Position numbers and translations under genes: made by a program. DNA of 64,000 nucleotides. Origin: Vineibacter terrae. GTDB lineage: Bacteria > Pseudomonadota > Alphaproteobacteria > Reyranellales > Reyranellaceae. Below the pieces are notes generated by a model. That model searched no databases and was not told the DNA's origin. It saw nothing but the letters and a program-made list of their open reading frames with translations. This document shows positions 43,281 through 51,876 of this stretch, piece after piece (the stretch's first letter is position 1; every line of letters begins with the position of its first letter). The stretch covers positions 301,856-365,855 of the forward strand of contig NZ_VDUZ01000001.1 in assembly GCF_008039615.1 (NCBI RefSeq). Reading direction: 5' to 3'.

Positions 43281-45383
43281 TCAGCGTTCGCAATCCTTGA
43301 GGGGAACGCCGACCGCAACGGCGCGCGTGCCTTCCGTGAAGCAGCCGTCGCGCCAGGCACCGGTGAAAACCGCGCCGTCCGGGTCCCGCCGCGTACCGTA
43401 ACCATGCGCGCGGTCGTTCTGCCATTCGCCTTCGTAGCGGCTGCCGTCAGCCCAGGTATAGACGCCATGGCCGTGCATGGCATCGTCCACCCATTCGCCA
43501 TCGTAGCGCTCGCCATTGGCCGAGATGTAGGTGCCCAGCCCGTGCTTCTTGTCGTCGCGCCATTCGCCGTCATAGCGGTCGCCGTCGGCCCACACCCTGA
43601 CGCCATGGCCATGCATCTTGTCGTGGCGCCACTCGCCCTCGTAGCGGCCACCATCGGCAAAGGTGTAGACGCCGTGGCCGTGCATGTCGCCGTCCAGCCA
43701 TACGCCGACATAGCGATCGCCGTTGGCGTAGGTGTAGGTGCCCTCGCCGTTGCGCAGGCCGCGGGCGAAGTTGCCGACGTAGCGGCTGCCGTCGTCGTAT
43801 GAGACATCGCGGGAACTGTCGCGGCGTGGCGAATCGGGCAGGACCGGCTCATCCTGGCGCCGCTCTGATCGGGTGACCGCCTTGCGCGTCGACGCCTCGA
43901 CCGTGTCGGCGCGCTCCAGGGCCAGCTTTGCTTCGGGCAGGCCGGCGAACCGGTCGGCGAACGCGCGCAGCTGCACCGGATCCTCGCTGGCCTGCAGCTC
44001 GGCCCAACCCGCCGTTGCGGCCTGCGCCCGCTCGGCCTTCGCCGCCGCCTCTCGGCGCGCGGCCTCAATCTCGGCCTGCCGTTTCGCCGCCGCCTCGAGA
44101 TCACGCGCCCGGGCCCGCGCCTGTCCGGCCTCTTGCGTGCCTGGGAACTGGTCGGCGAAGGAACGCAGCCGCGCCGCGTCGGTGCTGTTTCGCAGCTCGG
44201 CCCAGGCCACCGCTGCTTCCTGGGCCTTGCGCGCGGCCACAGCATCGGCGCGCGCCTTGGCCTCGGCAGCGGCCGCTTCCTGCTCCTGGGCGCGTTTGGC
44301 GCCGACCGCGTGCTCGGCCCGCAGCCAGGCATAGGTGCCGGTGCCGGCCAAGCAGAAAACCAGCAGGACGAAGGCCAGCCAGAGCGGTGCGTTGGACGGT
44401 GTGCCCGGGCGACGCGGATCCTGCCGGCGGCCGCCTGCGCGCCCCCGCGCCGACCGTGGCTGCTTGCTCGAGGCCGGCGGCACCGGCGCTGCCTGCATCA
44501 GGCGCCGCCAGTCGGCGATTGACTGGGGGCGTTCGGCCGCAGCCAGCCGCAAGGCAGCGTCTACGGCGGACAGCAGCGCAGGCGGGTAGTGGCCCTGCGC
44601 CGCCCGCGCGGCCGGCACCAGAGTGTCGTGGCGCAGACGGTCGACAGAAGCGGGCGGCGGCACGCCGGCGACGCAATGGTAGAGCGTCGCGCCCAGGGCG
44701 TAGATATCGCTCCACGGTCCCGGCTGCGCCGTCGTCACCTGCTCCGGCGCCGCGTAGGCGGGCTCGGGCGCCGCCGGCGCGCCAGTGTGGATCAGCTGCG
44801 GCTGATCGGTGCGGTCGATGACGATGGCGGCCGGCCGAACGTCGCGATGCAGGATGCCCCTGGCGTGCAGGCCTTCCAGACTGTCGAGCATGGGCGCCAC
44901 AATGCGCTCGATCGCCAGCCGCGACAGGCGGCGATCACGCTGCAGCCGCGCCTGCAGCGACTCGCCGGATGCCAGCGGCGTGACCAGATAGACAGTGCCG
45001 TTGGCCTGCTGCGTGTCGATCACGCTGACGATGCCGGGGATGTCGTTCAGGGCGGCGCGGATCTCTGCTTCCGCCTCGGCGAGCAACCGATCGCGGCCGC
45101 GCCGGAAGTCCTCGGCCGCCGCAAGGGCACGCGGCGACACTTGGCCATCGGGCTGACGCGCCACGAGCGCGCCAGGCAGGTGCTCCCGGAGCGCGACATT
45201 GCGGTCGTGCGCCGTGTCACGGGCCTGATAGGTGATGCTTGAATCGCCACGGCCCAGCACCGTCGCGACGACGTAAGCACCGATACGCGCGCCAGCCGGC
45301 AGCGCATCGCTGCCAATGCCCCCGTCCTGACCTGCCGGGCTTTCCGCCAAAATCTGCTCTCCCCCATCGTCTTGTGGCTGCAC
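43281..45383 (-). CDS. Pseudokinase (Ser/Thr kinase-like) with MORN repeats
   Basis: About 700 residues from a GTG at 45383; the frame stays open to a TTG at 45545. The N-terminal domain is a protein-kinase fold (VLGRGDSSITYQA glycine loop, YAAPEQ, SDIYALGATLYHCV), but key residues are changed: the VAIK lysine is Arg (VALRE), the catalytic loop is HRDVRPAAI (Lys and Asn lost) and the DFG site reads HTG. One membrane segment follows (LWLAFVLLVFCLAGTGTYAWL, about 333-354), then a charged coiled-coil segment, then about seven MORN repeats of the YEGEW/GHGVYTxADG type. The N-terminal part would be cytoplasmic and the MORN end periplasmic. Confidence 0.82.
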   Translation of the reverse strand: MQPQDDGGEQILAESPAGQDGGIGSDALPAGARIGAYVVATVLGRGDSSITYQARDTAHDRNVALREHLPGALVARQPDGQVSPRALAAAEDFRRGRDRLLAEAEAEIRAALNDIPGIVSVIDTQQANGTVYLVTPLASGESLQARLQRDRRLSRLAIERIVAPMLDSLEGLHARGILHRDVRPAAIVIDRTDQPQLIHTGAPAAPEPAYAAPEQVTTAQPGPWSDIYALGATLYHCVAGVPPPASVDRLRHDTLVPAARAAQGHYPPALLSAVDAALRLAAAERPQSIADWRRLMQAAPVPPASSKQPRSARGRAGGRRQDPRRPGTPSNAPLWLAFVLLVFCLAGTGTYAWLRAEHAVGAKRAQEQEAAAAEAKARADAVAARKAQEAAVAWAELRNSTDAARLRSFADQFPGTQEAGQARARARDLEAAAKRQAEIEAARREAAAKAERAQAATAGWAELQASEDPVQLRAFADRFAGLPEAKLALERADTVEASTRKAVTRSERRQDEPVLPDSPRRDSSRDVSYDDGSRYVGNFARGLRNGEGTYTYANGDRYVGVWLDGDMHGHGVYTFADGGRYEGEWRHDKMHGHGVRVWADGDRYDGEWRDDKKHGLGTYISANGERYDGEWVDDAMHGHGVYTWADGSRYEGEWQNDRAHGYGTRRDPDGAVFTGAWRDGCFTEGTRAVAVGVPLKDCER

Positions 45384-45549
45384 TGTCGGCTGCAGCCTTG
45401 CCGGATGCAAGGACGGGGCACTAGCCGCATCCCTGTCGGGGAGTGGCGCCCGCGCCCGGACCGGCCCTATGATGCCGGGCAAGAACAAGGACGCCTGGGG
45501 AGGCGACCCATGGGCTTCGAGCCGCCGCGATGGCGCCGGACGCAACGCC

Positions 45550-46368
45550 GTGTATAGCTACGTCACGCGACGCCTGGCTTTCGGCGGCCTGACCGTGGTC
45601 GCCGTGTCGATCATGGTCTTCATGGTGATGCGGATCCTGCCGGGAGACCCGCTGGTCGCGATCTTCGGCCCGGAAGGCTTCACCAAGCTGACAGAGAAGG
45701 AACGCGCTCACTACATGGCGGAGCTCGGCCTGTCCGATCCGCTGTGGGCGCAATACCTGGCCTGGGTGCAGGACATCCTGCGCGGCAATTTCGGCCGCTC
45801 GTTCTTCCGCTCCGAGAGCGTCGCAGACATGATTCTGCGCCGCGGACCGCTGACCGCCGAGATCGCGGTGATCTCGGTGGTGCTCTCTTGGGTCGTCGGC
45901 ATCCCGGTCGCGATAATAAGCGCCCTGCGGCCCAACAGCGTCGCCGACAACCTGGCCCGCTTCGCCAGCATCCTGTTCCTGGCGATACCGGGCTTCTGGC
46001 TGGGCATGCTGATCGTGCTCGCGCTGCTGTTCTGGTTCGGCTATCGGGCGCCGATGGCCGGCGCCTCGCTGGCGGCCGACCCTTGGGCCAACCTGCAGAT
46101 CGTGATCGGCCCGGCGATCGTGCTGGGCCTGGGCCAGGCCGCCTATATCGCGCGCATGGCGCGCTCCAGCCTGCTGGAGGTGATCCGCGAGGACTACGTG
46201 CGCACGGCGCGCGCCAAGGGGCTCAGCGGCCGCCTGGTGATCGCGCTGCATGCGCTGCCCAACGCATTGCTGCCGGTGATCACCCTGTCGGGCATCCTGC
46301 TGGGCCTGGTGCTGGCCGGATCGATCCCGGTGGAACGCGCCTTCGGCACGCCGGGCAGCAGGCGTTGA
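45550..46368 (+). pseudogene. Truncated dipeptide ABC permease (DppB-type)
   Basis: Starts at GTG 45550 (VYSYVTRRLAFGGLTVVAVS, a standard DppB opening) and runs normally through VMRILPGDPL, the EAA-like AKGLSGRLVIALHALPNALLPVI and SIPVERAFGTPG, then ends abruptly after GSRR. Full-length DppB continues another 40 or so residues with one more membrane segment. The next sequence belongs to a binding protein in a different frame, so a deletion has removed the DppB end, any DppC/D/F genes and most of the binding protein. An internal start at 45469 is also open. Confidence 0.82.
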
Positions 46369-46772
46369 ACGTCGAGACCAAGCTGCGCACGGTCGTGGAG
46401 TCCGTGTGGTTCGACGACATCAAGACCGGCAACTTCGACCTCGCGGTCGGCGCCGTGGTGTCGACCCTGCTCGACCCGTCGGACTACTTCAACGCCTGGT
46501 ATCGCAAGGACGGGCCGCAGAACTACGGCTTCTGGAGCAACGACGCCTTCAACGCCCTGCTGCCGCAGATCGACCGCGAGGTCGACCCGGCCAAGCGCCT
46601 GGCCGTGATCCGCCAGGCCGAGGCCATCATGGAACAGGACCCGCCGGTGCTGCCGATCTGCTGGGAGAAGATCAACGACGTCTGGTACAACTATGTGAAG
46701 GGCCACGTGCCGTACGAGTATTTTGGCATCTACGACTGCGTGCGCTTCGATACGTTCTGGCTGGACAAGTAG
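46359..46772 (+). pseudogene. C-terminal remnant of a peptide ABC binding protein (OppA/DppA-type)
   Basis: In another frame right after the permease remnant comes the last 135 or so residues of a family 5 binding protein: NFDLAVGAVVSTLLDPSDYF, FWSNDAFNALLPQIDRE, EAIMEQDPPVLPICW, ending FWLDK. There is no signal peptide and no good start, so it is not expressed as a functional protein. It fixes the deletion junction near 46350-46365. Confidence 0.85.
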
Positions 46773-46794
46773 CGCCTCGTCCGTCGCTTCCGCG

Positions 46795-46822
46795 TCCTTC
46801 TCTCCGCAGGCGGAGAGAAGGA
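46795..46822. terminator. Perfect hairpin after the transporter remnant
   Basis: ccttctctccgc and its exact complement gcggagagaagg are separated by only two bases, giving a 12-bp stem in principle. There is no T-run, so it may be a remnant of a family C repeat rather than a true intrinsic terminator. Confidence 0.4.
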
Positions 46823-46981
46823 CGACAGCACACCGCGCTGTCCATAAGGGTCGGCGTCGCAGCGCTATTCCCAAATGGCAATATGCCACGGCGCACGGCT
46901 CGGCTATCCGGTCTCGGCAGCATCACGACGCCACGACTCCATCGGCAGGATCGTGATGACGATGCCGGACGGAAAGCCCGC

Positions 46982-47989
46982 ATGAGCCAGTTTCAGCTTC
47001 CCGACGGCACCAGGTTGCTTGCCGAGGAAGACAGGAACGAGAAGATCGCCATCCATCTCGGCAACGAGATCGAGCTCGAGCAATGGAGCGCGACCGGCCT
47101 GCTGGGCGACATCGAGCCGGACAGGCCGGGGATCGTCGAGGTCCGGATTCTCGACCGGCCACGCAGCGCCCGGCCTTTCACCAGCAACAAGCGGCGCTTC
47201 GCGCTGAAGGCGGTGGGCGAAGGTGCCGTCACGATCGCCGGCCGGAACGAGGACAAGGCCGGCGCCCGGCCCCTCAAGGTGCTGGTGGGTGAGTTCAAGA
47301 ACCACCAGGGCATGACGAAGGACCTGCTGGCCGATATCGGCCGCAGCGCCAAGCCGGCACAGCTCTACCAGCTCCAGCGCCTGCTCCATAACGTCCACGA
47401 CAACGTCTTTAGCCAGTTCAGCGACGCGAACGTCGCCGCGCATCGCTCGCCGCTCGCCTGCGGACTGGTGGCCAAGGCCGCCGGCGAGGCGCTGATCGGC
47501 GCGGTTGTCAGCCATAACTACAAGCCGGACTCGTCCTATCACAAAGCGGTCTGGCGGGTGACCCGCCGCGACGACATCGAGTACGATCCCAATGTGATGC
47601 GCCGGGCGCGGACGACGATCGCCCGGCATGTCAAGCGCGGACGCCCAGTCGTGGTCGGCTGCGCCTACGAGCCCAAGACATCGATGTTGAACGAAGGCCA
47701 CCTGCAGGCTACCCGCGACGGTGGCCATTCCGTCCTGATCGTCGGCTGCAACGCGACCGCCACCGAATTCCTGTATGTTGATCCTTTCCCCGGCGGCTCC
47801 AACCTGAAATACACCGGCGGCATCGCCGCCGACTCCTACCCGCCGCTCTGCTTCTTCCTGGGCGTCTTCAAGGTCGACTCCCTGCAGGAGCTGATCGGAC
47901 GCGGGCCCCTGCTGCGCAAGCATCCGGACAAGAACGGACCATGGGCCGGCGACCGGTATCTCGAGGTGATCTCCGGGCCGAAGGGCTGA
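46982..47989 (+). CDS. Putative papain/C39-like cysteine peptidase domain protein
   Basis: 335 residues, not assigned to a known family. The C-terminal half looks like a papain-fold peptidase of the C39-like kind: a candidate Cys at C160 (RSPLACGLVAKAA), a strand RGRPVVVGCAYE at about 219-230, a candidate His at H249 (DGGHSVLIVGC) and Asp at D267 (FLYVDPFPGG). The N-terminal 100 residues appear beta-rich, perhaps Ig-like (VEVRILDRP, RFALKAVGEGAVTIAGR). No signal peptide or membrane segment is seen. A weak ribosome site precedes ATG 46982. Substrate and role unknown; a secreted effector or bacteriocin-type processing enzyme is possible. Confidence 0.55.
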   Translation: MSQFQLPDGTRLLAEEDRNEKIAIHLGNEIELEQWSATGLLGDIEPDRPGIVEVRILDRPRSARPFTSNKRRFALKAVGEGAVTIAGRNEDKAGARPLKVLVGEFKNHQGMTKDLLADIGRSAKPAQLYQLQRLLHNVHDNVFSQFSDANVAAHRSPLACGLVAKAAGEALIGAVVSHNYKPDSSYHKAVWRVTRRDDIEYDPNVMRRARTTIARHVKRGRPVVVGCAYEPKTSMLNEGHLQATRDGGHSVLIVGCNATATEFLYVDPFPGGSNLKYTGGIAADSYPPLCFFLGVFKVDSLQELIGRGPLLRKHPDKNGPWAGDRYLEVISGPKG

Positions 47990-48008
47990 GGTTCCGCCCG
48001 AAGATTTG

Positions 48009-48314
48009 TCATTCCTCGGGCTCGGTCGTGAACATGAGCGGGTAGCCCTTGCGCCGCCCCTCATCGGTGCCTTCCGTCGCCTTGGTCTCGGCGACATCCT
48101 TGGTGAACACCGCCACGACACAGGCGCCGAGCTGGTGCGCCGTCATCATGATGCGGTAGGCCTGATCGTCGCTGGTCCGGAACACAGCCTTCAGCACGGT
48201 GACCACGAACTCGCGCGGCGTGTAGTCGTCGTTGACGAGAACGACCTTGTAGAGGCGCGGCCGCTCCGTCTTCGGCTGGACCTTCGTGCGCGGACTGGTG
48301 ACGATATCGCTCAT
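48009..48314 (-). CDS. clpS: ATP-dependent Clp protease adaptor ClpS
   Basis: 101 residues. ClpS binds proteins bearing N-degrons and hands them to ClpAP. The binding-pocket segment is LVNDDYTPREFVV (NDD at about 30-32), with the His of TAHQLG and the VAETKATEGTDEGRRKGYPL C-terminal part. The ATG at 48314 is the usual start; the open frame continues upstream. In many Alphaproteobacteria clpS precedes clpA; here it is alone. Its variant AHQLGACVV suggests a second-type (ClpS2-like) adaptor. Confidence 0.93.
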   Translation of the reverse strand: MSDIVTSPRTKVQPKTERPRLYKVVLVNDDYTPREFVVTVLKAVFRTSDDQAYRIMMTAHQLGACVVAVFTKDVAETKATEGTDEGRRKGYPLMFTTEPEE

Positions 48315-48439
48315 CGGCCCCTCCAACGCCCTGTCAAACGACGATCCTAGCGAATCAGGGGAATTTGGCGAGAGGCGACCGCGCACGGCGGCAGCATGGC
48401 GATGGCGGTCCGTCCGTCCGCGCGAAGCACCTCCCCGCC

Positions 48440-48982
48440 TCATCCCGCCGGAATACGCTTCTCGTACTCGGCCTCCACGCTTGCATGCGTGCGCCAGAAG
48501 CCGGCCGGGATGCGCCCGGCAAGGCGGTCGGCCAGGATGCCCAGGTGGGTATGCCAGCCGCCGGCTACGCTGACCGTTTCGTCGCGGGTGGTCAGGCGGC
48601 TATGCGTCACCACCAGCAGCACCTCCGTGCCCAGAACGCTGAGGTCGAAACGCACCTCGGATGGCGCGATGCCACCCTCGCCCCAGGTATAGGCCAGCAG
48701 GTGCGGCGGATCGCAGGCCGTGACACGGCCCTGCATGCGGCTTTCTTCATTGTGCGACACATATTTCGGCGGCGGCGGGTCGTCGTTCTCGGTCAGCGTC
48801 CCATTGCGGAAGATGTGCTCCACCCGGCCGCCGACACGCAGCTCCATGGCGCCGGCGGCCAGCCACATGCCACGCTTCTGCGAATCGGTGAGGTAGTCCC
48901 ATACCCGCTCGATCGGCCCCGGCAGCAGACGTTCCAGCCGCACGGTGCCGGGGGCGATGACCTTGCCGTAGCCGTCGTCCAT
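48440..48982 (-). CDS. SRPBCC (AHSA1-like) protein
   Basis: 180 residues of the same helix-grip family as the gene at 28.7 kb: VRLERLLPGPIERVWDYLTDSQKRGMW near the start and LLAYTWGEGG in the middle. In related genomes this gene follows an ArsR regulator. Here the regulator is missing, although an AT-rich block like an ArsR operator lies immediately upstream (49000-49021). Function unknown. Confidence 0.88.
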   Translation of the reverse strand: MDDGYGKVIAPGTVRLERLLPGPIERVWDYLTDSQKRGMWLAAGAMELRVGGRVEHIFRNGTLTENDDPPPPKYVSHNEESRMQGRVTACDPPHLLAYTWGEGGIAPSEVRFDLSVLGTEVLLVVTHSRLTTRDETVSVAGGWHTHLGILADRLAGRIPAGFWRTHASVEAEYEKRIPAG

Positions 48983-48999
48983 CGGAGACCTCTTTTCCT

Positions 49000-49021
49000 A
49001 AACTATATGGTTGAATATCAA
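49000..49021. promoter_or_regulatory. AT-rich promoter/operator candidate upstream of SRPBCC gene
   Basis: aactatatggttgaatatca stands out in GC-rich DNA directly before the SRPBCC start. It holds the imperfect dyad tatggttgaatatca. Such sites are typical for ArsR-SRPBCC units, yet no arsR gene is adjacent. Confidence 0.4.
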
Positions 49022-49135
49022 GCAGGGCCGCGTGATTGTCAACCATTCGGCGTTGCATCAATTCAGACGCGGAAAACGGAGTGACCGCCACACCGGCACG
49101 AGCCAGGATGCGCCCAGCAGCGATGGAGGACCGCG

Positions 49136-49399
49136 ATGCATCGCGCCGCCGCCTGGGCGCTCGCCGTGAGCGCCGCCCTGTCCGCGCCGGCTGCGGCCCA
49201 GGCGCCGACGCCACCGCCGGGCCGGCAGGCTGCCACGTCCGCCCCGGCTGCGGCCGCTCAGCCGCCCCTCACCGGCAAGGAGCGGCTGAGCGCCAAGTGG
49301 ATGGACGAGCAGCGTGTCGACAACTGCAACGTGCCGCCGGACAAGCGTGGGAACAGGCCACGGCCGGATGCGTGCGCCGCCGCGGTCGCGACCCATTGA
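49136..49399 (+). CDS. Small secreted protein of unknown function
   Basis: 87 residues: signal peptide (1-22, PAAAQA), Ala/Pro-rich linker, then a conserved-looking core LTGKERLSAKWMDEQRVDNC with two Cys (about C69 and C80) in NCNVPPDKRG and PDACAAA. The Cys pair would form a disulfide in the periplasm. Similar short proteins occur in Bradyrhizobium-like genomes (general recollection, not checked). No function is known. Confidence 0.65.
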   Translation: MHRAAAWALAVSAALSAPAAAQAPTPPPGRQAATSAPAAAAQPPLTGKERLSAKWMDEQRVDNCNVPPDKRGNRPRPDACAAAVATH

Positions 49400-49422
49400 C
49401 CGCTGTCCGCAGCCTTGGGTCG

Positions 49423-49647
49423 TCAGGGACGCGGCACCAGATTCGTGTCGGCGCCGCGCTGCTCCTGGGCTGGCCAGCGCGACAGCGCGATCCACCATAG
49501 CAGCACCAGCCCGAGCATCGGCACCAGCGCGATCAGCGCCAACGGACCCGGCCGGCCCGTGCGCACCAGTATCTTCCATATCGGGAAGACCCACAGGAAC
49601 GCCACCAGCAGCACGACCAGCCAGTGGACTATGGAGAAGCTTCCCAT
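49423..49647 (-). CDS. Small membrane protein of unknown function
   Basis: 74 residues with two hydrophobic segments (IVHWLVVLLVAFLWVFPIW and PLALIALVPMLGLVLLWWIA) and a short hydrophilic C-terminal tail. The layout resembles small phospholipase-D-nuclease-N/PLDc_N-like membrane proteins. ATG 49647 follows GAGGGG. It lies directly downstream of the Sir2 gene, probably in the same transcript. Confidence 0.65.
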   Translation of the reverse strand: MGSFSIVHWLVVLLVAFLWVFPIWKILVRTGRPGPLALIALVPMLGLVLLWWIALSRWPAQEQRGADTNLVPRP

Positions 49648-49658
49648 GTGCCCCTCGT

Positions 49659-50405
49659 TCAATTCACCCCGACCGCACGGCTCATGGTGCGGCCGATCTC
49701 ATCGTGGATCACGAGGTCGGCGGAATCGTCCTGGTCGGTCGGGTCGCGGTTGATGATCACCAGGCGGGCGCCATTGCGCTTGGCCATCATGGGAAAGGCG
49801 GCCGCCGGATAGACGACCAGCGAGCTGCCCAGCACGATGAACAGATCGGCGGCCATGGTCTTCTCTCGCGCACGCTCCATCTCGATCTCCGGCATCGACT
49901 GGCCGAAGGAGATGGTGGCCGTCTTGACGATGCCACCGCACTGCGTGCACTCCGGCAGCATCTCGTCCTTCTCGAACAGCGTGCGCACCCAGTCCAGCTC
50001 ATGGCGCTCGCCGCAATCCAGACACGCGGCATAGGTTGCGTTGCCGTGCAGCTCGATGACCATGTCGTCGGGCACGCCTGACGCCTGGTGCAGGCCATCG
50101 ACATTCTGGGTGATCACGGCGGTCATGCGCCCCTGCTCCACCAGACGTGCCAGCGCGCGATGGCCGGCATTGGGCGTCGCCCGGCGCATGACCGCGTCGG
50201 TCGCGAACTTGCGCCGCCACGACTCGCGCCTGGCATCCTCGGAGGCGATGAAGTCGCTGAAGTCGATCGGGCGGTAGCGCGTCCAGATGCCGCCGGGCGA
50301 ACGGAAATCGGGGATTCCCGACTCCGTCGAGATGCCGGCACCGGTGAAGCCGACGATGCGCGTGGCGTCGGCGATCATGCGCTTGAGGTCGTCGGCAGCC
50401 GCCAT
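49659..50405 (-). CDS. cobB: NAD-dependent protein deacylase, Sir2 family
   Basis: 248 residues. NAD-binding motifs are [16 protein letters not shown] (about 20-35) and TQNVDGLHQ (about 100), whose His follows as catalytic HGN. A four-Cys zinc site is CLDCGE...CTQCGG (about 130-160). [10 protein letters not shown] is the C-terminal cofactor loop. It removes acetyl or other acyl groups from lysine in the cytoplasm. It lacks the Y and R that mark desuccinylases in an obvious place, so the acyl preference is open. Confidence 0.95.
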   Translation of the reverse strand: MAAADDLKRMIADATRIVGFTGAGISTESGIPDFRSPGGIWTRYRPIDFSDFIASEDARRESWRRKFATDAVMRRATPNAGHRALARLVEQGRMTAVITQNVDGLHQASGVPDDMVIELHGNATYAACLDCGERHELDWVRTLFEKDEMLPECTQCGGIVKTATISFGQSMPEIEMERAREKTMAADLFIVLGSSLVVYPAAAFPMMAKRNGARLVIINRDPTDQDDSADLVIHDEIGRTMSRAVGVN

Positions 50406-50474
50406 GGTAGCCTCCTGTACGAGGTCGCCAGTGTAATTCCTTCGCCCCTTACGCGTCCACGCATGCGCCGGAGC

Positions 50475-51761
50475 TCAGCGCAGCACGAGGGACAGCAGCA
50501 TGAGGATCGCCACGGCGAGCACGGCCTGGATCGCAGTGGCCAGCGAGAAGACGTGCAGGGTACGGCCCGGGGTGAGCCGCGCGACGTGCGCCGTGAGCCA
50601 GAAATGGGCGTCGTTGATGTGGCTCACCGCCATCGCGCCGGCGCCGATCGCCAGCACCGCGAGCACGCGTCCGCCGTCGCCGGCCAATCCCAGCGACGGC
50701 AGCATGGGCTCGACCATGCCGGCGGCGCTCAAGGTCGCGACCAGCGACGAGCCCATCAGCGTCTTGATCACCAGCGCCACGACGAACGGCCCCAGCACGC
50801 CCAGCCGCAGGCCCGACACGTCCTCCGCCAGCAGGGTCGGGATGCCGGTCTCGTCGATCACGCGGCCGAAGCCGCCGGCGGTGCCCACCACCAGCACGGT
50901 GGCGGCGATGCCGCGCAGCGCCTCGCCCATCCAGCCGCGCTCCGAGAGCGCCTTCTCGTCCCAGCGCCAGGTCAGCAGCAGCACCAGGCCGACCGCGACC
51001 ACCATCAGCATCAGCGGCCGGCTGATGCCGGTATAGAGCTCGCGTGCGCCGCCGCGGCCCAGCGGCTCGCTGGGGATCTGCGCCACCGACTGCACGACAA
51101 GCAGCGCCAGCGGCACCAGCACCGGCAGGGCCAGCACCAGCCCGTCCCGCAGGGTCGCGCGGCCAAGGGTCTCCGACGGCGCATCGGGCTCGGCCGGCAG
51201 CGCGCGGCGTACGGCCAGCCAGCCGACGACGGCAACGATGACCGCCAGCGGCGCACCGATCCCGGCGACGGCCATGGCATCGGCCCGCAGCACGGCGGCC
51301 CCGGCGATCGCGATGGGCGACGGCGGCACCAGCGCGTGCGAGGCCAGCAGCGCCAGCGACAGCGGCACTGCCGCGCGCGGGCCCGCGGCGGACAAGACCG
51401 GCTGCGCCAGCGCCAGGGCCGCCATGGGCGAAGCGCCGACGCCGGCCACGAGGCCAAGCGGCAGGGCGGTGCCGCGGCCGCGCAGGGCGGCCCCGATCCG
51501 CGCGGCGGCACCCGAGCCCGCCACGAAGGAAGCCGCGATCGCGCCGCCGACCAGCGCCAGCCCGACCTGCTCCAAGGTGTTGACGAAACCGATGCCGAAG
51601 GCGCGCCCGACCGAATTGGCGGTCATGTCGGCGGCAATCCCGAAGGCCACGACAACGCCCGCCAGGGCGATCAGCGGGTGCAGGCGGAACCGGCCTGTCA
51701 AGGCGATAAGAGCGGCGACGCAAAGGCCAACCCACAAAACCGTGAACATGATCGGCGGCAT
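50475..51761 (-). CDS. GntP family permease (gluconate:H+ symporter-like)
   Basis: 428 residues with about 12 membrane segments. Typical GntP/ion-transporter blocks are HPLIALAGVVVAFGIA, GFVNTLEQVGLALVGGAIAA, SHALVPPSPIAIAG (the HxxxPPxP loop), and SHINDAHFWL near the end. It should import gluconate or a similar sugar acid. Start ATG 51761 or, with a better spaced GGGGG, ATG 51749. The sugar-acid enzymes at 14-26 kb would be suitable partners but are distant. Confidence 0.88.
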   Translation of the reverse strand: MPPIMFTVLWVGLCVAALIALTGRFRLHPLIALAGVVVAFGIAADMTANSVGRAFGIGFVNTLEQVGLALVGGAIAASFVAGSGAAARIGAALRGRGTALPLGLVAGVGASPMAALALAQPVLSAAGPRAAVPLSLALLASHALVPPSPIAIAGAAVLRADAMAVAGIGAPLAVIVAVVGWLAVRRALPAEPDAPSETLGRATLRDGLVLALPVLVPLALLVVQSVAQIPSEPLGRGGARELYTGISRPLMLMVVAVGLVLLLTWRWDEKALSERGWMGEALRGIAATVLVVGTAGGFGRVIDETGIPTLLAEDVSGLRLGVLGPFVVALVIKTLMGSSLVATLSAAGMVEPMLPSLGLAGDGGRVLAVLAIGAGAMAVSHINDAHFWLTAHVARLTPGRTLHVFSLATAIQAVLAVAILMLLSLVLR

Positions 51762-51876
51762 CCCCCAGCGATGTCGCGGCCGCGACACCGGATGGCGCGC
51801 GCTTTGCCAGTATTTACTACCGCCGAACGCCGGCAGCGATCTACTCTGTCCGGCAACAAAGACGTCATGGGGGCCT

